Assembly (NCBI GenBank): GCA_008638375.1
Contig: CM018047.1
Span: forward strand, 51,964,679-52,028,678
Source of the DNA: Nyssa sinensis
Lineage: Eukaryota; Streptophyta; Magnoliopsida; Cornales; Nyssaceae
DNA length: 64,000 bases
Direction of reading: 5' to 3'
A program made the position numbers and the translations under genes. Below are positions 33,733 through 44,706 of this stretch, in pieces; position 1 is the first letter of the stretch, and every line of letters starts with the position of its first letter. A model generated the notes under the pieces. It saw only the letters and a program-made list of their open reading frames with translations, made no database searches and was not told the origin of the DNA.

Positions 33733-33982
33733 TGTCAAAAAAATATAATAATAAAGTTATATCTTCTCTAATAATTTAAATTTTTAAATGAGTTAATGAT
33801 TTAATATTGTATCAGATCAGATCAAAGGTCCTGAGTTCAAATCTTACCGTCACTCTGAAAAATATGAATTAACATGTGTAAGCTCAAGCTGATCACACGC
33901 AAGAGAACGTGTTAAAGAATATAATAATAAAATTATACCCTTTCCAATAATTTAAGCTTTTAAATGAGTTGGTAGTTTAACA
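33733..33982 (+). mobile_element. mini LTR retroelement (TRIM/SMART-like), 250 bp, complete
   Basis: Direct terminal repeats of 74 bp (33733-33806) and 73 bp (33910-33982) start TGT and end TAATA or TAACA. A sequence TTGTATCAGATC directly after the left repeat matches 10 of 12 bases of the initiator-Met PBS TGGTATCAGAGC. A purine-rich run (GCAAGAGAACG) precedes the right repeat. ATTTT flanks both sides (33728-33732, 33983-33987) as target duplication. The internal part is about 100 bp with no ORF. Small size with LTRs, PBS and PPT fits the TRIM/SMART class of non-autonomous elements. Confidence 0.8.
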
Positions 33983-34164
33983 ATTTTTTACTTAACATCA
34001 TTAATACTATTTGTCTCATTATAAGTTGGTCAAATGCCAAGTCATTCTCATATTAGTTTTAAAAGATGTTATATGCATCTAACATAACTGTGTCATTCTA
34101 ACATAGCTTTTAGAAAGAAAAAAAAAAACAAATGGGAAGATTGTATTGTTTTTGTAATATTAGC

Positions 34165-34240
34165 GGTTAATATACATTATAGACTAATTCTCTAATAATT
34201 AAAGCGTTTAAAGTAATTGATAATTTAATATAATATTAGA
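34165..34240 (+). repeat. possible decayed solo LTR of the mini element
   Basis: Resembles the 73-bp terminal repeat of 33733-33982 (ATTATA...CTCTAATAATTAAA...TTTAAAGTAATTGATAATTTAATA). Poorly preserved. Confidence 0.35.
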
Positions 34241-34937
34241 ATTTTGTTTTTGAGCAATTTTGAATTCTAAGTTTTTTTTTTTTTTAAACAAGTTTGTATT
34301 TACTCAACTAATCTCACATTTGCACATCGATACTAAGCCAACAGTTTGTATTTAAATATGAATGATAAGTGAAGCCAACAGTTATTAACATCTTGCACTA
34401 ATGTGTAATATTTTTTACTTGCAAGAAAGGATTGTATGTGAAAGAGGGTATTAATGATGTGGCACTAATGTGACAGAATGACAATAATTATACGAGAGAA
34501 ATGAGAAAATTAATATAACAATTTTAGATTAAATTAAAATTTTAAGTTAAAAGTGAAAAATTAAAAATAAAAATAAAAATAAAATAAAATTTTAAGACAA
34601 ACTTTTTTACTAATAAAATTTTTTTTACTCAAATTTTGAAAAGATGTAGGACCCACCTAATCACCCCTAACTCCATCATTGGCAGCACTGCTCTTAACTT
34701 TCAAACAAACCGGCCATTTAATACAAATTTGAATGCTTTGTTGAAGATAATGTACATGTTAGAAGTATAATATCTTAGGGTTATATTATATATTATACTT
34801 CTAACAGTACAGAGCAAGGAGTGGTAGGAATAGATTGTCTTTTGATTGCAAGCCACAGCACTGTACGCTTCTTTTGATTTCAAACCACAGCACTGTGCGA
34901 GTCTTTTGATTTCAAACCAAAGACTAACAAAATAACA

Positions 34938-35174
34938 TACTCCTTCCGTCTTATTTTTATATTCTTTTATCAATAAGAGTTTTATTTGAAAAGTTAACGT
35001 ACTTTTAAATTATAAATTTTCAAAATTATCATTTATTACACTTAATATGAATATAATTTTCAATTGAACGAGGACAATATAAAAAATTTAAATAGTTTCA
35101 AAATAATAAAATAATATTTTTAAAAAAAATTAAAATGCCCAAAAAAAATTATCATTTCAAAACGGAGGGAATAT
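34938..35174. mobile_element. Stowaway-like MITE
   Basis: About 235 bp, AT rich, flanked by TA. The inverted ends CTCCTTCCGTCTTA and the complement of AAAACGGAGGGAATA match the CTCCCTCCGT type of Tc1/mariner-derived Stowaway MITEs. Confidence 0.7.
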
Positions 35175-35213
35175 ATTTTATTGAAACTAAACTTCAAGCC
35201 ACATCATTGATTA

Positions 35214-35454
35214 GGCAGCATAGGCTTTTGGCTTTCACGCTTCACACAAACTCACGGCCTCTTACACTGTGGCTTCTTCCTTCTGTTTTTTTCCAGCCAC
35301 ACACCCCAGTGCCCACAGCATCCTTATATATATAGGCAGCATAGGCTCTTGGCTTTCACGCTTCACACAAACTCACGGCCTCTTACACTGCGGCTACTTC
35401 CTTCTGTTTTTTCCAGCCACACACCCCAGTGCCCACAGCATCCTTATATATATA
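35214..35454 (+). repeat. 121-bp tandem duplication upstream of the acyltransferase
   Basis: Copies at 35214-35334 and 35335-35454 start GGCAGCATAGGCT and end TCCTTATATATATA. They differ at only a few positions. They lie 360-600 bp upstream of the acyltransferase start, so they may be part of its promoter region. Confidence 0.9.
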
Positions 35455-35524
35455 TATATAATATGTCTAATCCTAATACAATTAGGATTTCTCATCCAAA
35501 TTGAATTAAAAATACCTCCCACTA

Positions 35525-35525
<1 letters not shown>

Positions 35526-35580
<55 letters not shown>
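35526..35580. repeat. TA microsatellite, about 54 bp
   Basis: Uninterrupted TA dinucleotides 240 bp upstream of the acyltransferase ATG. Confidence 0.95.
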
Positions 35581-35585
<5 letters not shown>

Positions 35586-35816
35586 TACACATTGCCCTGC
35601 TATTTCAGTGCCAAGAAGATAGCCCTTGTAGTCCTTTCCCAGTTTCTGCTCTCCTTTTTTGCAGGTAGATCTCTTCATGCAACTTTATGTTTTGAGTTTT
35701 TGATAGCTTCAAATCGCATCATCCACTGAATTATATATTTCATTTGAAATAGGATTGCTAATATAAAAGAAACTGACCTTATATGCATGAGTTTGCGTTT
35801 TGAGGCAGAAAAGAAA

Positions 35817-37348
35817 ATGGAGGTTTCAGATGGGTATGCAGAGACATTTTCAGTGAAGAAGCAACAGCCCATTCAAGTTGGACCTGCCACAACGACACGC
35901 AACGGCTTGTATTTCCTCTCGAATCTGGACCAGATCATTCCTTGTGCCATCGAGATCTTATTCGCATACAAGGGAGATGAAAGAGGAAGAGACACTGCCA
36001 CAGCCTTTGAAGTCATTAAAGAGGCATTGGCTAAAATATTGGTTGAGTATTATCCAATTGCAGGTTGCCTGACCAGAGGATGGGATGGTAAAATGATGGT
36101 GAGATGCAGTGGAGAAGGCGTGCCTTTTGTCAAAGCAATTTCAGAGAATGAGATGGCAGTGTTGGGTGATATTAATATCATTGATCCTGTGAAGCTACGT
36201 AAACTTATTCATTTCAATGAAGGAACTGATCAAAATATATTAGATGTGCCATTATTGACAGTGCAGGTATAACAATGTTGAAGACTTGAAGTACCAAAGT
36301 ACTTCGCCGTTTTGGCACAGTTTTCTTAAACTGCTTTTGTATTGATTTTATTCATGTGAAGTATTACATGGTGCACATCTAGTGGATCTCTCAATTGATT
36401 TGTTTTTTTTGCTTGATCATTGGAATCAGTATGCATGACAGTGTTTTGTTGCATTTTCAGGTGACAAGGTTCAAGTGTGGGGGAATTATAGTTGGAGTAC
36501 GATTTAACCACATGCTAATGGATGGTAAATCTTTGACTGATTTCATAAGTTCTTGGGCTAAAGTTGCACGAGAGGAACCGCTCTCAGATCCATACCTAGA
36601 CCGATCCATATTATCTCCAAGACAACCTCCAGTAATCAATTTTCCCCATGATGAATACACAAAGAAAGAGGGGGAAAGGAAATCAATGCCATTTCATGAC
36701 CAAAAGGGAAAGCTGGTTTACCAATCATTTTGCTTTGATCCCAAGAAGCTTACTCAACTGAAAAGGATGGCAACCGATTGTGATCATCAACTTGTTACAC
36801 CTACAAGCTTTGAACTGATTTCTGCACTTGTGTGGATTAGCCGAACAAAAGCGCTTAAAATCAAGCCAGACCAAGCAACCAAACTTCTCATTGTTGTCGA
36901 TGGAAGATCTAAATTCAAGCCACCACTACCAAAAGCTTACTTCGGGAATGGCATTGCTTGGTCATGTGCTCAATGTAAAACAGAAGAGTTGACAGGAAAA
37001 CCATTTTCATTTGCTGTTAAAATGGTGCATGAGGCCATCAACTCAGTGACCGAAGACTACGTCAGATCAGCCATTGATTATTTTGAAGTAACGAGAAAGG
37101 GACTTGAATATGATCAAAATGTATGTTGGATCACTAAATGGAGCAGACTGCCTTTGTATGATGCAAATTTTGGTTGGGGAGAACCCACACAGGTTGCACC
37201 AGCCTCCACTTTGGACAATCTAGTTTTGGTTGTCTCTCAGGGAAACAATAGTGAAAATACGGTTGTGTCGTTGGGTCTGCCTTTTTCTGCCATGGCAATC
37301 TTCCGAGAGCTGATTCAATGGGGCCCAAAGCATAATTGCCGATTGTGA
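35817..37348 (+). CDS. BAHD acyltransferase (omega-hydroxyacid/fatty alcohol hydroxycinnamoyltransferase-like)
   Basis: Cytosolic acyl-CoA-dependent transferase. Exon 1 is 35817-36266 and exon 2 is 36461-37348, joined at GCAG|GTATAA and TTTTCAG|GTG in phase 0, giving 445 residues, normal for the family. The ATG at 35817 (AAAATGG) is preferred; an in-frame ATG at 35787 would add ten residues. The catalytic HXXXD motif is HMLMDG at residues 167-172. The structural DFGWG motif reads NFGWG at 386-390. YFLSNLDQ, YYPIAGCL, the LTVQVTRFKCGG block across the junction, and the single intron there resemble the suberin/cutin feruloyltransferase branch (ASFT/HHT type). Substrate is therefore an inference. 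Free of stops and frameshifts, it looks functional. AATAAA follows at 37434. Confidence 0.93.
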
Positions 37349-37433
37349 GGCATGGTTGTTACTATGTACTGTTTAGAGCAATAATGCTTGGGGCACTACA
37401 TATTTGCACCACTTTGAATACCATCTTTTCATG

Positions 37434-37439
37434 AATAAA
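37434..37439 (+). terminator. polyadenylation signal of the acyltransferase
   Basis: AATAAA 86 bp after the stop codon, in an AT-rich downstream region. Confidence 0.6.
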
Positions 37440-37449
37440 ATGAATCTGC

Positions 37450-38878
37450 TGTTAATATGTCTTTGCTTCTTCATAAAATTTCGCAGTAGTCAGAAGGGAG
37501 TATCACATCTTGTACAAATATTAGTTCTATTTGGAATGATGGTTTGAAATGAATGAAATTAGATAAATTTGAGAGACCTCATTTTTCTACCACACTTTTC
37601 TGTTGTGTTGTCATTCCATACAAATCTCACATAGAATTAATGGCAAAGGAATTCATGCAATAATAAAAAAGGAAGAAGTCCAAATTCAAGCCAAATTGCC
37701 CCATAAAACTTAAAGGTGGCCCAAAAGTTTTTGAAAAGCGTTTTGTATAAGGTCACCTCAACATAAATATACTCAAAATCACTCTATTTTGATCTGAACG
37801 GCTCAACTGTCTAAACTGACGGCCTTTGCCATGATAACAATAAATTTTGGTCAAATTCGCACATTTAAGCCCTCAATTGGATTTTTTTTTTGTTGTTGCT
37901 ATTTTCATAAAGTTTTTTTTCTATCGTAATTCTACAATTACTTCGCGTATGAATTCTAGATTGACTTGTGGTTTATTTTTTATCTTCTTCTTGTCTTATC
38001 TAAAATCTAATTTCAGATTCAATTTAAAAAAAAAAAAAAAAAACCTCAATTTTGATTTTCTCCCAATTTCTCTATTTACCTAATCTTATTAGGATTAATA
38101 TTGGAGTTGTTGGTTTCTAAAATCGTAGTTTCTTATGTTTATAAATATGGTGTAATAGACTTCGAATATTCATATTTCATCAATAGACATTACAAATTTA
38201 GATAATTGTTCTCTTACTTAGGTGAATATTTTTCTTTTTTGGATATTGAATTTTTTCGTATTTATTGTTCAAAATCAAATCAATTAAGGAGTTCCAAGAG
38301 GAATTCAAGAATTGGCTGGATATAGGTTTTGAATTTTTAATTTTTTTGTGATTGATTTCTTTTATTATCTTGGGTTTGAATTTATCAATTTTGGAAATGA
38401 ATTCAATTTTCATAAAACAATCTTTTATTGATTTATATTTTTTGGTAATAGAATTTTGATGATGTATATGCTTAATGTAATCTAAGCATCAACACGAAAG
38501 TTAGTATTTATTTAGTAATTGAGCTATATTGTTATGCTTTCTCTTACATATGAAATAAAAGAATTAATTTTAAGCATAACCAAACAATTACAAAGTATAG
38601 AACCCAAATTGATAATTTTAATGATATCTATACTAAATAATAATAAAATTAACATATGATTTTAGTTGTGTATTACATACATAAAGATAAGCAATGTGAA
38701 ATTTAGCTTGCATATTAAATTTATTGACATGGCTATTGTGTGATTATAATTGAAATATTGCACTAAATTTAAGATCATAAAAAGTGTTTTGTTATATGTT
38801 AATTTTTATTATTTTTCCTATTCAATATGATTAAGAAAAATTTACTTCAACTTTCTTTCAATTTCATGCTCACTTTTC
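37450..38878. other. AT-rich intergenic sequence
   Basis: No gene or recognised element. An A-run lies near 38027-38043. Confidence 0.5.
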
Positions 38879-40152
38879 ATAGTATTTCATTTTTGTTTCT
38901 CACTCTCTTTTTTAATTAAGTAAATTACACTAACTTTTCAGTAACATCCTTTATTTTTTACTAACAAACTAAAACTACTTCCCTTCTAACCCAATTTTAT
39001 TTTTTAAAACGATAAAAGTATCCCTTTCATAAATTTTTTTTTTTTACATTTTTAAAATTTTGACCAATTTTTCATTTTCAAATAAATATTAATTAAAATC
39101 TTCTTGGCTAAAAAAAGTATAAGTTATTTATCTTAAAATTATTTTTATATAAAATAAAAAAATTCTTTAATAAAAATTAGGAAAAAGGTCAAAATGAAAA
39201 AATGCAAAAAATAAAATAAAATGAAAGAAGTATTTTTATCATTTTAAAAAAAATTAGGCTGGAATGAAGTTATTTGTAAGTTGTTAATAAAAAGGATAGG
39301 CCAATATCATTTCAAAAATCTCAGAAAAGATTTTATAATTGTCATAAACTTCAAGATAAGTCAATATAATTTATCTTTTTTAATTTGCATTGTTAAATTG
39401 TTATAAATTTCACAATATTTGAATTAAATAAAATATATATGTTAATAATTTGATACATTGATCACATACAACGCATGTAAACAAAGCGGTGCAAAGGATA
39501 TCAACGTTAAACAAAGCTATCCTAGTTTGATTGGCACCAAATATGTAGCAATCACTTGCCAGCACACACCCGCCAAGAGAATAAAATAAGAAAACTCTCC
39601 AGCTCATCAAAGAGCACAACCAAAACTCGAAAGCAAACCAAAACAAAACAGCCCCAAAAACCACAGACCTTCTAAAAGCACTGCAATAGGAGCAGATAAC
39701 CAAAGATAAAATCAGAAAATCACCTTAAGCCGCTGAAAGTTGGACACTAGCTCAGAAATAGAGCTAGCTCAAAAGTAGAATGCAACAACTGTAATAACAA
39801 TAGTGCAAATTTCATCCCAGGTAATATAAATTAAAAAGTAATAATGCATTAAATTAAAATAACATTTTATTTATGAAAGAACAATGATGAAAATGGGTTT
39901 CTTAACCTGAGTTAAGAGTCACAACACATTATCTAACAATGAATAAAAAAATATTGGCGATAGTTGCGAATGTTCAATCTTTATTTGATTGGCACATGCA
40001 TTATACACACGCATGTGATTGCACACAAAATAAGCACGTATAATATATATGCCAACTAAATCACAATTATAAATACTTAGAATTGACGCTAATATACATT
40101 TTTCATGACTAATATTTTGTTGAAAGAAACTCATTCTGTATTCATCCATGTT
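38879..40152. repeat. dispersed repeat copy B, partner of 9297-10594
   Basis: Collinear with copy A and shares a minus-strand open segment (39703-39410 here). Its left flank continues into unrelated AT-rich DNA, while copy A is cut there by a retrotransposon. A bracket of splice-like signals on the minus strand (TTACAG|TTGTTGC and CTTAAG|GTGATT) surrounds a 65-bp piece conserved in both copies. Identity unknown. Confidence 0.7.
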
Positions 40153-40421
40153 GGACTCAAAATAAAAAATAATAATATTGATGCAATAAAAAAAATCTTA
40201 TTGTACGTACTATTTTCCGGTGGGAGAAAAGAGGCTCAATTATATTGATAAACTAATAATCATGCTAAAGGACAAAAAAAAAAAAAAAAAAAAAACAAAT
40301 AGAATTCTTTGAAACAATCAAACACATTGGCCGCAAAACCTCACAAATTGACTTTAGTTTTTTTAGCAGAACAATCTCACGACTTGGCTCTGGCTTGCGG
40401 CATACCTGTGCACACACAACA

Positions 40422-40456
<35 letters not shown>

Positions 40457-40647
40457 TATATAAAGTCTAATTTTAATACAATTAAAACTTATAATTCTAT
40501 TTAAATTAAGAATATCTCTCTCATTAACATAAAGACTTTTAGTCCAATTAGGATAAAACAAATCAAATCCTACCACTACCGGGACTCAATTTTAAAAGTC
40601 TTACTAAAACTATAACTATAGTAATTTCGTTTGATTGGCTCACATTG
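40153..40647. other. AT-rich sequence with A-tract and TA microsatellite
   Basis: A20-type tract at about 40275-40294 and TA repeat at about 40425-40452. The stretch after the TA repeat resembles 35462-35525 (TCTAATCCTAATACAATTAGG type), so the two may be relics of one small repeat. No 3' LTR of the neighbouring copia relic could be recognised. Confidence 0.45.
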
Positions 40648-43600
40648 TCTCCCTTAAATCAAGGTCTTCAAGCTTCATTATGCCAAGCAACTTCTTCAAC
40701 TTTAAAAAAGAATTTATTTTGAGAGGCTTTGTAAAAATATTTGCAACTTGTTCTTGAGAAGGACAAAAGTCAAACTAGATCTCCTTGTCATTCACCAATT
40801 CACGAATGAAGTGAAACTTAATATCAATGTGCTTGTTTCTCCCATAAAAAACTGGATTCTTCATCAATGCAATGGCCGACTTGCTATCACAAAATATTGT
40901 TGTAGGATCATCCTCGATTGTATTGCAAAATTCGTTTGGCAGCTTGCAAATGAGATTGATGTGGAGTCTTCATAAATTTGCGAATCAATCCAACACCAAA
41001 CACAATATCTGGTCTAGTAGAAGTCAAATATCTCAAGCTTCCTACTAACTTTTTAAAGTAGGTTGGATTCACAAGATCACCTGTTCCATCTCTCACTAAC
41101 TTCAACCTCTCATCAACTGGAGTCAAAATTAGATTGGACTTATCCATCTTGAACCTTTTCAAAATATCGCTATCATACTTTTTTTGTGAAATAAAAATTC
41201 CACCATCTGTTTGAACAACTTCAATACCAAGAAAATAAGACATTAGTCCCATATTTGTCATATCAAAGTAAGCTATCATAGCCTCCCTGAATTCTGAAAT
41301 CAACTTTGGATTATTGCCAGTAAATATTTAATCGTCAACATATAAGTACACAATAAGAATATCACCATGTGAATTGGACTTGACATATAAAGTATGCTCA
41401 TAAGGATATCTCTCAAAACCATGCTCAACAAAATAAGAATCAATGCGTGAATACCACACTCTAGGCGTTTGCTTCAATCCATACAAGGCCTGATTCAATC
41501 TAAAGACTTTGTTTTCATGCCCTTTTATCATATAGCCTACTGGTTGCTCAACATAAATTTCTTCTTTAAGCACACCATTCAAGAATGCAGATTTAATATC
41601 CATTTGAAATATTCTCCAATTATTTTGAGTAGCAAGAGAAACAAACATACAAACTGTATCAAGTCTAGCAACAGGAGCAAACACATCAAAATAATCAATA
41701 CATGGCTTTTGTTTGTAACCCTTAGCCACCAATCTTGCTTTAAAGCAATCTACCTCACCATTGGGCTTGTACTTTGTCTTGTACACTCACTTCACACCAA
41801 TTGGTTTCTTACTACTAGGAAGAGTAGTAAGTTGCCATGTGTTGTTCTTCTCAATTGCATGAATCTCATCATCCATGGCTTCAATCCAATGATCATCAAG
41901 AGAGGTTTCTTAAAAAATCACTAGATCACAATAAGCAAATAAAGTAAAATTCACTAAATCTTCATTAGCTGGCTTATTATCATTACCAACAATATAATCT
42001 TGTAAGCGAACAGGCAAGTGGCGCTGGTGTTGAGGACGCTTGGAGGACTCTGCATGAGGTGATGACACATTTGAAGATGGAGGATCACTAATCTGAGGCT
42101 CACTCTATATTTCATTCTGCGGATCTGCATTATTAAAGGTTAAAGTTGGCTGGATTTGATCATTCTGAGACCAATCCCAAACTCTTTGCTCATCAAAAGT
42201 CACATCACGACTGAGAATCACCTTCTCTGTTATTAGATTATACAACTTGTAAACCTTTGACAATTAACTATAGCCAATAAAAATACACTTTTCACCTCTA
42301 TCATCAAGTTTCTTTCCGAGATGATCTGACACATGAACATATGCAATGCATCCAAACACCCTTTAGATGTTTAATGACAGGCTTTTGTCCACTTCAAGCT
42401 TTCTGCGGGGTTTTGTTAGAAACACTTCTAGTACGGCACATATTCAAAACATAAACAACACAAGCAATCGCTTCAGCCCAAAATTCTTTAGACAAATTTT
42501 TAAATTTCAACATGCACCTAACCATATCCATAACAGTTCTATTCTTTCTTTTCGCCACTCTGTTTTGTTGTGGAGTATATCTAGCAGTCAACTCATGCCT
42601 AATACCATGTTTCTTCAAAAAATCATCACAAACAAGATATTCTGTACCCCTATCAGTTCTCAAAATTTTAATTTGAAATCTACTTCGCTTTTTTACAAAG
42701 GCCTTGAATTTTTTAAAAGTATCACAAGCATCAGATTTATGTTACAAAAAATAAACCCATACTTTTTTGCTAAAATCATTAATAAATGTAATAAAGTACC
42801 TACTGCCACCATTAGAAGGTGCCTCCACTGAGCACAAATCTGAGTGTATTAACTCCAAAGGCTTCTTGGCTCTTCATGAATTTCCTGTGGGAAAAAAAAT
42901 CTATGTTTCTTTCCCATAACACAAGTTTCACAAACTCTATTTGGGACATCAATAATAGGCAAACCAGAAACCCAATGTTTTCTAGGAAGGAAATTAAGAC
43001 TACCAAAATTTATATGCCTAAAACGCATATGCCATAACCAACTATCATCATCAATTATAAAACTAAAGTAAGGTAAATTCTCACATTTAATACTCAATGG
43101 AAATAAACGATTTGGAGTCATGTTCACCTTTGCTGTTAGCCCCATACGATCATCATTGATTGTGTAAACTCCATGGTGGATTCGCATATCATAACCTCTT
43201 TCTGAAAGTTGCCCCATATTCAACAAATTTTGTTGCAAACCTAGTACATAAAACACATCTGAAATATACTTGTGAGACCCATTCTTCAATCTGATTGCTA
43301 TTCTGCCTTTACCCATCATAGGTATCTTTGAATTATTTTAAAACTTTACCTCTGATCGAACGGACTCATCCAAATTAGAAAACATGTCTTTCTTACCTCA
43401 CATGTGATTACTACAACCAGTATCTAAATACCACTTAGCACCATCATTATTATCCACAACATTACAAGCCAGCAACACGATTTCTGATTCATTATTACCA
43501 CCAGGATTATTTTCAGCAACATTAGCTTGATGATCTCTATTATTCGGCATTCTAGATCTGCAATCAGACTTTTTATGCCAAAACTTGCCACAATTAAAAC

Positions 43601-43990
43601 ATTGAATATTGGATTTATGAGATTGTGGATTAGAATTGTTACCATCCCCTCTTCCTTGGACTGGTTTGTGCTGCCAATTATTATTCTGCCACTGATTATT
43701 GTTCTGCCCCCGAATATTATTCTGCCATTGATTGCCTCTGCATCTTCCTCCACTAGATCTGTTTTTCCTATTATTGCCTCTACCTCCTCTATTGTTGTGA
43801 TTCTGCCCTCTATTCTGGTAGCCTTGAAAATGTTGATTAAATTTTACATTATTCTGAGACTCGCATTTTTCATTCTTTAAATTTAATTGAGCTTGCAAAG
43901 CTTCCTCCACTGAATTTTTTGATCTCTCATTCAAGCGTTGTTCATGAACGGTCGACGAGCCCTATAATTTATCCACTGTCATGGACTCCA
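40648..43990 (-). pseudogene. Ty1/copia relic: gag C-terminus, integrase, RT, RNase H
   Basis: Runs right to left. The gag C-terminal part (43934-43398) is Asn/Gln/Gly rich, with the knuckle CFNCGKFWHKKSDC and a protease start (WYLDTGCSNHM). Pre-integrase and integrase (43319-42394) include the block RTDRGTEY near 42660. RT (41786-41328) ends in YLYVDD. RT C-terminus and RNase H (41303 to about 40650) include YFLGIEVVQ and ADxFTKPL-like sequence. Domain order is copia-type (integrase before RT), like tobacco Tnt1. Stops and frameshifts are frequent. The 5' portion is found inverted at 44060-44706. Confidence 0.9.
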
Positions 43991-44059
43991 AGTTAGCAGA
44001 CTTTTCAATAGCAATCACTTTATATTCGAACTGCAGTGTCAAGCTTCGAAGAATATTTT

Positions 44060-44706
44060 GAATAGTCGCCACAAAACAATTTGAATAGTTGCCACCCTTT
44101 TTGAGAATGAATAAAATATAAGATCTTTGTTGAGTTTATTTCTTTATTTTTTTCGTCCTTTTGCTTCGCCGACTTTATTTCATATTTTGTTAAATTTGTA
44201 TTCAATAATTGGTATTAGAGCTTGATTTCTTAGTTCGTGAAGATGTCTTCACTTATTTATACAGTTTATAAATTTGATGAAAAATCTCCTTTTCATATTT
44301 GGGAGAGTTCGATGATGACCTTTTTTAATTCAAGTGATTTGACAACGAAATTTATTAAGGAAGAACTTGCAGCACATGCAGATGAGCAAACAAGGCAAGT
44401 ATATTTCAAAACTTTAAATTGTATTCATCAAGTTTTAGATATTTCTGTTCTTAGTAAAATTGCCTGTGTTCAGTCTGCGAAACAAGTATGGGATATTCTT
44501 AAAAAAACATATGTTGGTGTTAATAAGATGAAAAATGTTAGATTACAAAAATTGTATAGAAATTTTGAGTTGTTACAGATGAAAAAATTAGAAACTATTT
44601 TTGATTATTTTTCGTTGATTGCGGCACTTGTTAATGAGATAAGGACTAATGGTGAACAAATAGTAGACCATTAAATAGTTAAAAAAATTCTTCGAAGCTT
44701 GACACC
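44060..44706 (+). pseudogene. inverted 5' end of the copia relic: LTR end, PBS and gag N-terminus
   Basis: Reads on the plus strand, opposite to the pol next to it. The LTR end is TTCA at 44204, then ATAAT, then TGGTATTAGAGC (44210-44221), one base from the initiator-Met PBS. The gag starts at an ATG near 44237-44243 and is open for about 145 codons (UBN2-type gag: FHIWESSMMTFF, VWDILKKTY). It stops at 44674 and ends at ATTCTTCGAAGCTTGACAC. The same 19 bases, in the other orientation, start the gag remainder at about 44036-44054. Confidence 0.82.
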
